DNA of 64,000 bases, from positions 124,001 through 188,000 of the forward strand of contig CAKRFU010000003.1 in NCBI GenBank assembly GCA_934320845.1, in the 5' to 3' direction. Position numbers and translations under genes: made by a program. Below are positions 46,595 through 52,969 of this stretch, piece by piece. Positions within the stretch are counted from its first letter, which is position 1, and the number at the start of each line of letters is the position of its first letter. The notes below the pieces were generated by a model, which worked only from the letters and a program-made list of their open reading frames with translations, was not told where the DNA came from and did not search any database. This DNA comes from an uncultured Lachnospiraceae bacterium. GTDB taxonomy: Bacteria; Bacillota; Clostridia; Lachnospirales; Lachnospiraceae.

Positions 46595-48205
46595 GTGGCA
46601 CAACAGCAGAATAAACCACAGACACAGCAGGACTTAAATCAGCTTTTAAAAGTAAGAAGAGAGAAACTTGCCGCATTACAGGAAGCGGGCAATGATCCAT
46701 TTGAGATTACAAAATATGATCAGACACATCATTCAGATGAAGTAAAAGAACTTTACACAGCACATGAAGAGAAACTTCTTGCAGGCAGAGTTAAGCCTGA
46801 TACAGAGGGAATGGACGAAGCAGAAGCTCGTAAAGTAATAAATGATGATTACAACGAAAGAAGAGCGATAATGGATGCATCTCCTATTCAGGTATCGGTA
46901 GCAGGCCGTATGATGTTTAAGCGTGTCATGGGAAAGGCTTCATTTTGTAATATTCAGGATCTTAAAGGAAAAATACAGATATATGTGTCAAGAGATTCAA
47001 TTGGAGAAGAACCATATGCTGTATTTAAAAAATCAGATATAGGTGATATCTATGGCATAAAAGGTTATGCATTTAGAACAAAAACAGGAGAGATTTCCAT
47101 ACATGCAGAAGAACTTACATTGTTATCGAAATCCCTTCAGATTTTACCTGAGAAGTTCCATGGTCTTACAGATACAGATGTGCGTTATCGCCAGAGATAT
47201 ATTGACCTTATCATGAATGAGGAAAGTAAAAACGTATTTGTAAAGAGATCACTTATGATGAAGGAAATCAGAAATTTCCTTGCATCAAGAGATTTCATGG
47301 AAGTAGAAACACCTATGCTTGTATCTAATGCCGGCGGTGCAGCAGCAAGACCATTTGAAACACACTATAATGCACTCAATGAGGATGTAAAGCTTCGCAT
47401 TTCGTTAGAATTATATTTAAAGAGACTTATAGTAGGCGGACTTGAAAGAGTATATGAGATTGGACGAGTATTCCGTAATGAAGGAGTAGATACAAGACAT
47501 AATCCTGAGTTTACTCTTATGGAGCTTTACCAGGCATATACAGATTATGAAGGAATGATGGAACTTACAGAATCAATGTTCCGTTATTTGGCAGAAAAAG
47601 TAGTAGGTTCAACAAAGATTTCATATAATGGTGTTGAAATCGACCTCGGCAAGCCATTTGCAAGAATGACAATGAATGAGGCAATTTTAAAATATGCAGG
47701 CATTGATTTTGACAAGGTTGAAAGTGATGAGGCAGCCAAGAAACTTGCAGACGAGCATCATATCGAATATGAGGAGCGTCACAAGAAAGGTGATATTATC
47801 AACCTTTTCTTTGAGGAGTATTGTGAAAAAGAACTTATACAGCCAACATTTATCACTGACCATCCAATAGAGATTTCTCCACTTACAAAGAAGAAACCAA
47901 CAGATCCTACGAAAGTAGAAAGATTTGAGCTTTTCTGTAATACATGGGAGATGTGTAACGCATACTCAGAGCTCAATGATCCAATTGATCAGAGAGAGCG
48001 TTTTGCACAGCAGGATGCTAATGCAGATGCAGGAGACGATGAGGCAGAGCATACAGACGAAGATTTCTTATATGCACTTGAGCTTGGAATGCCACCAACA
48101 GGCGGAATCGGATACGGACTTGACAGACTTTGCATGCTGCTTACAGATTCGCAGGCAATCAGGGACGTATTGTTGTTCCCGACAATGAAGAGCATCGACA
48201 AGTAA
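46595..48205 (+). CDS. lysS: Lysyl-tRNA synthetase, class II
   Basis: Charges tRNA-Lys. The 536-residue class II enzyme has the N-terminal OB fold (VSVAGRMMFKRVMGKASFCN), motif 2 in GRVFRNEGVDTRHNPEFT and motif 3 in GMPPTGGIGYGLDRLCMLLT. The C-terminus LLFPTMKSIDK is complete. The start is a GTG preceded by AAGGAG. About 40 residues near 375-415 (EEYCEKELIQPTFITDHP region) are the normal insert. Directly downstream the sequence changes character, and an integrated element appears to begin there. Confidence 0.93.
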   Translation: MAQQQNKPQTQQDLNQLLKVRREKLAALQEAGNDPFEITKYDQTHHSDEVKELYTAHEEKLLAGRVKPDTEGMDEAEARKVINDDYNERRAIMDASPIQVSVAGRMMFKRVMGKASFCNIQDLKGKIQIYVSRDSIGEEPYAVFKKSDIGDIYGIKGYAFRTKTGEISIHAEELTLLSKSLQILPEKFHGLTDTDVRYRQRYIDLIMNEESKNVFVKRSLMMKEIRNFLASRDFMEVETPMLVSNAGGAAARPFETHYNALNEDVKLRISLELYLKRLIVGGLERVYEIGRVFRNEGVDTRHNPEFTLMELYQAYTDYEGMMELTESMFRYLAEKVVGSTKISYNGVEIDLGKPFARMTMNEAILKYAGIDFDKVESDEAAKKLADEHHIEYEERHKKGDIINLFFEEYCEKELIQPTFITDHPIEISPLTKKKPTDPTKVERFELFCNTWEMCNAYSELNDPIDQRERFAQQDANADAGDDEAEHTDEDFLYALELGMPPTGGIGYGLDRLCMLLTDSQAIRDVLLFPTMKSIDK

Positions 48206-48310
48206 ACCCAGTGTTTATGCGGGTTTGCAGACATTCATTGCAAGAAATGACATCAAAAAGACATCAAATTCGCAACCTTAGTTACAACTTCTTGCATTAA
48301 TTTGCAAGGA
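48206..48310 (+). other. Putative left attachment region of the integrated element
   Basis: After the lysS stop, AACCC-N10-GGGTT looks like half of the lysS terminator with no T-run. It is followed by direct repeats GACATCAAA at 48249 and 48260 (11 bp apart) and by the inverted repeat TGCAAGAA (48239-48246) / TTCTTGCA (48289-48296). This mix of short direct and inverted repeats is what tyrosine-recombinase ends look like. The matching right end is outside the window. Confidence 0.4.
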
Positions 48311-48344
48311 AAATCAACAAAGGAAAGAATTTTGAACACATATT

Positions 48345-48378
48345 AAGACACTTTCTAGTAAGGAAGTGTCTTTTTTTG
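48345..48378 (+). terminator. Terminator-like hairpin upstream of parB
   Basis: AAGACACTT (48345-48353) pairs with AAGTGTCTT (48364-48372) around a 10-nt loop, followed by TTTTT. It insulates the element from lysS transcription. Confidence 0.7.
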
Positions 48379-48416
48379 TCTCTTGCTCCTAGAAAAAACA
48401 AAAAAGGAGGATTTCG

Positions 48417-49355
48417 ATGTCAATGCGAACAAGAGCAGGGAAGAAAATATCCCTGACGAATTATGAAGAATTACTGGCTGTGCCGACAATCGAAGGCGCA
48501 AGTGATATTCCGCTGGATCAGTTACATGAATTTAAGGGACATCCCTTTCATGTAGTGGATGATGAAGCAATGGATGAACTGGTGGAATCAATTAAAGCAA
48601 AAGGTGTATTGTCTCCGGCAATCGCGAGAAAACGACCGGAGGGAGAATTTGAACTAATCTCCGGTCATCGGAGAACACATGCCGCAAGACGGGCAGGACT
48701 TGATAAGATCCCGGTCTTTGTAAAAGATTATTCAGACGATGAGGCGGTATGCATTATGGTGGATTCTAATATCCAAAGAGAAAGAATAATGCCAAGTGAG
48801 AAAGCGTTTGCTTTGAAGATGAAAATGGATGCCATGCGGAAACAGGGAAGTAGACAAGATTTAACTTCTCGCCAAAATGACGGGAAGTTAAATAGTAGAA
48901 CAAATAAGACTTCTCGTCAAAATGGCGAGAAGTTGACCAGCGGTTTTGTTGGACAGGAATTTGGAATGTCAAGCAGACAGGTTGATAGATATATCCGCTT
49001 AACCCATTTACTGCCGGAACTGTTATCACTGGTAGATCAAGAGAAGATTAAAGTGACCAATGCAGTAGAGATTTCCTTTTTATCTGTCGATGTGCAGAAA
49101 CAGGTCTTAGCCTACATAAAGAATGGACATTCATTGACCAAAAACAAAATTATGCAGCTTCGGAATTGCGATACTGATACCACCGATTCTGCCGAAGTAG
49201 ACAAAATATTACATGGTCAGACAAAGCCGGTAGAGATAAGACAAATTGTTTTGACTAACAGAGAACTTGGAAAGTATTTTCCGAATCAAGTTACAGAGAA
49301 AGAAATCAAAAGACAGATCATTCACTTGCTGGATGAATGGAAGGCAAGGGGGTGA
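48417..49355 (+). CDS. ParB/Spo0J-like nuclease-domain protein
   Basis: A 312-residue ParB-family protein. The ParB N-terminal domain (about 30-125) has IPLDQLHEFKGHPF, GVLSPAIARKRP, LISGHRRTHAARRAG (the CTP-binding box II) and DSNIQRERIMPSEKAFAL. The helix-turn-helix core follows (VGQEFGMSSRQVDRYIRLTHLLPELL). Between them a 15-residue unit is repeated (TSRQNDGKLNSRTNK, TSRQNGEKLTSGFVG), encoded by two 27-bp dyads. ParB proteins bind parS and aid segregation; ICE versions often act as regulators. No ParA ATPase is next to it. The start follows AAGGAGG by 6 nt. Confidence 0.88.
   Translation: MSMRTRAGKKISLTNYEELLAVPTIEGASDIPLDQLHEFKGHPFHVVDDEAMDELVESIKAKGVLSPAIARKRPEGEFELISGHRRTHAARRAGLDKIPVFVKDYSDDEAVCIMVDSNIQRERIMPSEKAFALKMKMDAMRKQGSRQDLTSRQNDGKLNSRTNKTSRQNGEKLTSGFVGQEFGMSSRQVDRYIRLTHLLPELLSLVDQEKIKVTNAVEISFLSVDVQKQVLAYIKNGHSLTKNKIMQLRNCDTDTTDSAEVDKILHGQTKPVEIRQIVLTNRELGKYFPNQVTEKEIKRQIIHLLDEWKARG
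48863..48934 (+). repeat. Two tandem 27-bp imperfect palindromes inside parB
   Basis: AACTTCTCG-N9-CGGGAAGTT (48863-48889) and GACTTCTCG-N9-CGAGAAGTT (48908-48934), 45 bp apart. The loop is CCAAAATGA in one and TCAAAATGG in the other, so changes in the arms compensate each other. They encode the repeated SRQN peptide and could be the protein's own binding site or a coding palindromic element. Confidence 0.75.
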
Positions 49356-49359
49356 GAGT

Positions 49360-50652
49360 GTGAGAAGTGTTGAAGAGAACTCTCCAGAGCTTGCGAATGA
49401 ATGGGGACCGGACAATGGAAGCTTTACACCACAAAATGTGTCCTATGGATCAAATAAGAGCATCCAGTGGATTGGAAAGTGCGGACATGCTTGGATCACA
49501 TCTCCAAAAGCAAGGGCACATGGAGAAGGGTGTCCCTACTGCGCCGGAAAGAAAGTTTTAACAGATTTTAACGATCTGAAATCACAGTATCCGGAACTGG
49601 CAGAGGAATGGTCTGATAAGAATGAATTACATTCTGATATGGTTACGACAGGTTCCTCAAAAAAAGTTTGGTGGAAATGTCATATATGCGGTTATGAATG
49701 GCGGGCTGTGATCAAAAACCGTGTTGGAGGAAGCGGATGTCCGAATTGTGTGAACCGCATACTGATAAAAGGAAAGAATGATTTTGCAACCTTACATCCG
49801 GATAAGGCATTAGACTGGTCAGAAAAGAATGTTCCTAAGAAGCCTAATATGTTTTTGGAGTTTTCTAATTACAGAGCATGGTGGAAATGTCATGTTTGTG
49901 GATATGAGTGGCAGGCACCAATCGCAAACCGGAGTGGAGGAAGTGAATGTATGTGTTGCTCCGGGATGCGGTTGGAGGCAGGTATCAATGATCTGGCAAC
50001 AACAAACCCAGAACTGGCAGAAGAATGGTCTGTGCAGAATGGAGATCTGACACCAGCAATGTATAAGGAAAATTCCAGAGAGATGATCTGGTGGACATGC
50101 AGAGAGTGTGGAAATGAATGGCGGGCTTCCATTTATAGCAGAAGCCGAGGCAGGATCTGTCCTTATTGTTCGGAGAAGATACGGAGAGAAAACAGTGTAT
50201 TCCGATACCGTTATCGCAGAGATATGATGCGCTTTGAGAACAATATCCGAACCGCAGTCATTCGTTTTTATATGAAAAAGTACGGCATACGTGTGGAGTA
50301 TGATACTGAGGAACTAATCGGAGTATCATTAGATATGTATTTTCCAGAGGAAAAGGGTGTACTTATTCTGTCAAAGGATTTTCATGAGAATCTGCAGGGA
50401 AGAAGGATTGAACATGCCAAGAATGAAATGATACGAAAGAAAGGACTTCGACTTATCCGTATTTTAGAACCGGGTTTTCGTTCATTTGATGATTGTGCCT
50501 GCATATCCTGTGCCGATGATACGCTGGAATCCTTTGATCAGGCGTTGGAGGTAGCTATGGAATCCTTTGGAGTGGATATGGACGTTGACACGGAACGGGA
50601 TATGAGAGAAATTTTTGTGAATTATCAGAATTACTTAGAAACCGGAGCATAA
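49360..50652 (+). CDS. Zinc-ribbon repeat protein with nuclease-like C-terminal domain
   Basis: A 430-residue protein with four treble-clef zinc-ribbon units of the DUF4379 kind, each starting PELAEEW-like and holding a W-x-C-x2-C-G-x-E/A-W pair and a C-x2-C pair (about residues 8-62, 75-135, 145-205, 215-275). Unit 1 lacks one Cys of its first pair (KCGHAW). The C-terminal 130 residues resemble a Vsr/DUF559-type PD-(D/E)xK fold (LDMYFPEEKGVLILSKDF, then EHAKNEMIRKKGLRLIRILE). Here the Asp is kept, but the second acidic residue is replaced by Leu, so nuclease activity is doubtful. The GTG at 49360 follows AAGGGGG and the gene starts 4 nt after parB. Confidence 0.8.
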   Translation: MRSVEENSPELANEWGPDNGSFTPQNVSYGSNKSIQWIGKCGHAWITSPKARAHGEGCPYCAGKKVLTDFNDLKSQYPELAEEWSDKNELHSDMVTTGSSKKVWWKCHICGYEWRAVIKNRVGGSGCPNCVNRILIKGKNDFATLHPDKALDWSEKNVPKKPNMFLEFSNYRAWWKCHVCGYEWQAPIANRSGGSECMCCSGMRLEAGINDLATTNPELAEEWSVQNGDLTPAMYKENSREMIWWTCRECGNEWRASIYSRSRGRICPYCSEKIRRENSVFRYRYRRDMMRFENNIRTAVIRFYMKKYGIRVEYDTEELIGVSLDMYFPEEKGVLILSKDFHENLQGRRIEHAKNEMIRKKGLRLIRILEPGFRSFDDCACISCADDTLESFDQALEVAMESFGVDMDVDTERDMREIFVNYQNYLETGA

Positions 50653-50671
50653 TCGGTTTGTGAAAGGAAAA

Positions 50672-50788
50672 GTACCAGAGGATGGTACAAAAGTATGGAG
50701 ATAACGGCAAATTGTACCATCAGGCGATTAGCCAGTGCCGTGATACAAAGTTATAATTGTGATACAAGGTTGATGGTCATTGTATCAC
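50672..50788 (+). repeat. Short repeats upstream of parM, candidate centromere-like site
   Basis: GTACC and GGTAC flank AGAGGAT near 50672-50688. GTGATACAA occurs at 50740-50748 and 50759-50767 (19 bp apart) and in reverse as TTGTATCAC at 50780-50788. Repeats of this size near a ParM/ParR pair are typical of parC, though they lie about 370 bp from parM instead of directly before it. Confidence 0.45.
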
Positions 50789-50894
50789 AGCCTTTTACAA
50801 CTGAATACCAGTTTCTGATGAAGTAAAAATCCGGTGCGACACCTGACATTGAATCAGTCGTAGTTATGCCATTGGAGAGCTGAAGTATCGAGAG

Positions 50895-51116
50895 ATGAAG
50901 GCGGAGCGAACAAGGTGGACTTTCCAAAGGAAATGTAAACGTGGCGGATGGATAATAAACCACAGAGGTATCTATGTAGAATACCTTATCCTCGAAACGG
51001 CAGAAGAGGAGCTCATGTTCAAAAGAATGTGTCGTGAATGCAGTCAAGCAGACAGGCAGCTTCGTCAGAAATTCCTTAGTAAATATTACACTGTATGCGG
51101 GGGCGGGTGCGAATAG
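50895..51116 (+). CDS. Possible small protein upstream of parM
   Basis: A 73-codon ORF in the gap between the zinc-ribbon gene and parM. It codes MKAERTRWTFQRKCKRGGWI and, after YLILETAEEELMFKRM, a Cys-rich end (CRECSQ, CGGGCE). I do not recognise it. The nearest GGAGAG is about 14 nt upstream, which is poor. Its composition is not clearly noise, but it could be a chance ORF in a structured control region. Confidence 0.3.
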   Translation: MKAERTRWTFQRKCKRGGWIINHRGIYVEYLILETAEEELMFKRMCRECSQADRQLRQKFLSKYYTVCGGGCE

Positions 51117-51122
51117 CATACA
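51092..51122 (+). promoter_or_regulatory. Dyad directly upstream of parM
   Basis: TGTATGC (51092-51098) and GCATACA (51116-51122) flank a G-rich 17-bp spacer, 34 bp before the parM start. It could be the operator for ParR autoregulation. Confidence 0.4.
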
Positions 51123-51155
51123 TTACATAATCAAAAAGTAAAGGAGTAGATCATT

Positions 51156-52079
51156 ATGGATAAAAATACAGTAGTTATCGCCATTGACCACGGCTGGTCA
51201 AATATGAAAACAGTACATGAAACTTTTACTTCCGGGATTCGAGAAATTACCACGGAGCCGGCATTGTTTGAAAACGTCTTGGAGAAAGATGGAAAGTATT
51301 ATAAGGTCGGAAGCGAGCGATTAAAGGTCAAGGACAGCAAGGTGGAGGATGAAAATTATTATCTGCTTTCATTAGCTGCGACAGCCAAAGAGTTAGACCG
51401 GCTTGGAAAGAGAACTGCTAATGTCTACTGGGCAGTGGGACTTCCTCTTACCCGTTTTGGCAAAGAGAAAGAGGCATTTATCAAGTATCTGAATCAGAAC
51501 AGGGAAGTGACATTTAAGTATGAGAAAAAGCAGTATCATATTACGATTGAGCGGATTTCGGTATATCCGCAGTGCTTTGCGGCGGTTGCCAGTCAGATCA
51601 GTGAGTTTCCGGCAAAGGTGCTTGTTGTTGATATTGGTTCATGGACCGTTGATCTGATGCCGATCATCAATCAAAGTCCGGATGAATCGGTTTGTGTGAC
51701 AAAGAACTCTGGTATTATTACCTGTATCCAACAGATTAATAAGGAATGTGTCAGAAAGCTTAATTCAGAGGTGGATGAGTATGACATTCAACAGGTCATG
51801 CTCAATGGAGCAGACAACTTGCCGGATCAGTACAAGGACATTATTCTGGAAGAACTTCACAAGTATTGTGAGACGATCACAAATTATATCAGAGAGCTTG
51901 GTTACAACATGGATCTGACACCAATCATCTTTGTGGGCGGTGGTGCAACGGTAATGAAACGGTTTGGACAGATGCAGCAGAGAAATGTCAGATACATTGA
52001 AGATATCCGGGCAAATGCGAAAGGCTTTGATTATCTCGGTAAGATTTATCTGGAGCGTACCATTCGAAGAGTTGGATAG
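51156..52079 (+). CDS. parM: ParM/StbA-like actin-family segregation ATPase
   Basis: A 307-residue actin-like ATPase. Phosphate loop 1 is IAIDHGWSNMKT at the start, phosphate loop 2 is VVDIGSWTVDL near residue 165, and the adenosine motif is FVGGGATVM near 255. These match ParM/StbA proteins that polymerise to push plasmid copies apart. The following gene codes a small ribbon-helix-helix-like protein in the ParR position, 16 nt downstream, so a type II partition pair is likely. GGAG precedes the ATG. On an integrated element it would serve a circular, replicating stage. Confidence 0.85.
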   Translation: MDKNTVVIAIDHGWSNMKTVHETFTSGIREITTEPALFENVLEKDGKYYKVGSERLKVKDSKVEDENYYLLSLAATAKELDRLGKRTANVYWAVGLPLTRFGKEKEAFIKYLNQNREVTFKYEKKQYHITIERISVYPQCFAAVASQISEFPAKVLVVDIGSWTVDLMPIINQSPDESVCVTKNSGIITCIQQINKECVRKLNSEVDEYDIQQVMLNGADNLPDQYKDIILEELHKYCETITNYIRELGYNMDLTPIIFVGGGATVMKRFGQMQQRNVRYIEDIRANAKGFDYLGKIYLERTIRRVG

Positions 52080-52095
52080 AAAGGTGTGAGAAGCA

Positions 52096-52527
52096 ATGGC
52101 AAGAAAGCAGTATGAACAGTTTTGTCTGCGGTTTAGCATGGAGAATCCAACTCATGTAAAGTTGTTTCGAATCATCAATAATTTGGATTCGGATATATAC
52201 CGTTCCAAGAACCAGTTTATTATGGAAGCACTGGAGGCTTATGTATCCGGGAAATCTATTGATGAACTGTGTAAAAAGGAGAAGCAGGAGGAAGAGGCAC
52301 CGCTGACAAAACAAGATTTATTGGAATTTGGAAATCAGATGCGGGAGGATTTAAAACAGGAATTGTACCAGGAGATGCTTGTTCGTATAGCAGATACTAT
52401 GATGTCGGCTATAATGCGACAGCCAAACGGGATGCAGGAACAAGCTGACCAGACAGAGACTGTTTCTCAGAAGAAGGAACAGACTGCAAGTGAGGAAATG
52501 GTAGACAATGTAATGAAATGGGCATGA
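52096..52527 (+). CDS. ParR-like DNA-binding adaptor
   Basis: A 143-residue protein with an N-terminal ribbon-helix-helix-like part (QFCLRFSMENPTHVKLFRII, then SKNQFIMEALEAYVSG). An acidic, helical middle (EEEAPLTKQDLLEFGNQMRE) and a low-complexity Gln/Glu tail follow. ParR binds centromere repeats through the ribbon-helix-helix and caps ParM filaments through its tail, and the gene order parM-parR matches plasmid R1. AAGGTGTGAG precedes the ATG. Identity rests on this fold and position. Confidence 0.7.
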   Translation: MARKQYEQFCLRFSMENPTHVKLFRIINNLDSDIYRSKNQFIMEALEAYVSGKSIDELCKKEKQEEEAPLTKQDLLEFGNQMREDLKQELYQEMLVRIADTMMSAIMRQPNGMQEQADQTETVSQKKEQTASEEMVDNVMKWA

Positions 52528-52541
52528 TCGGAGGGATGGTT

Positions 52542-52727
52542 ATGGTAAGAAGAGTGATCAGTACAATAATGGTTTTTCTTTTATCGGTGATAAAGGGAGG
52601 TGCATGGCTGGGATTGCATTTACTACTTGTGGTTTTGGAGATCCTTAAGATCTTTTTTCTTATTAGCTGTAACATCCTGAAGGTTATGTTATTGATTCTT
52701 AGTTGTGGACGAATGGAGAGGAGGTGA
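52542..52727 (+). CDS. Small membrane peptide
   Basis: A 61-residue, almost wholly hydrophobic protein (MVRRVISTIMVFLLSVIKGG, then LHLLLVVLEILKIFFLISCN) that should form two membrane helices with basic ends. The ATG at 52542 follows GGAGGG by 6 nt; an earlier in-frame ATG at 52518 overlaps parR. Function is unknown. Similar peptides accompany segregation or conjugation genes on related elements. Confidence 0.6.
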   Translation: MVRRVISTIMVFLLSVIKGGAWLGLHLLLVVLEILKIFFLISCNILKVMLLILSCGRMERR

Positions 52728-52732
52728 CAGCC

Positions 52733-52813
52733 ATGATGAAGATGATCAGAATGATTCTTTATATAGAAGCTGTAACAGGAAAACGGCTGATTGATTATAT
52801 TACAATGGAATAA
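52733..52813 (+). CDS. 26-residue peptide with strong ribosome site
   Basis: A very short ORF, MMKMIRMILYIEAVTGKRLI followed by DYITME, preceded by GGAGAGGAGGTGA, one of the best ribosome sites in the window. It begins 5 nt after the membrane peptide gene and ends just before the adhesin leader. It may be a real peptide or a leader ORF; the sequence has no run of rare or single-amino-acid codons. Confidence 0.5.
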   Translation: MMKMIRMILYIEAVTGKRLIDYITME

Positions 52814-52823
52814 GGGAAGTTGG

Positions 52824-52940
52824 TTGTGCGAACCGACTTGATGGGTAAAAGGCATGCCGCAAGGTGTGCCTTTTTTTCGCCGGAGAGTCGGGGAGAATCC
52901 TCACAATCTCTGGTGAATGGTGGGAAAATGATTCGCACAA
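52824..52940 (+). promoter_or_regulatory. Adhesin leader with terminator and long-range inverted repeat
   Basis: AAGGCATGCC (52849-52858) pairs with GGTGTGCCTT (52863-52872) around a GCAA tetraloop, followed by TTTTT, a good terminator. It is enclosed by TTGTGCGAA (52824-52832) and its exact complement TTCGCACAA (52932-52940). The adhesin starts 30 nt later, so read-through control is possible. Confidence 0.55.
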
Positions 52941-52969
52941 AGAATATTTCAGAAAGTGAGGAACAGCGA

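Noticed and set aside
50751..51119. Minus-strand ORF of 122 codons upstream of parM
   Set aside because: No ribosome site, odd composition, and it covers the repeat region; a control region is more likely.
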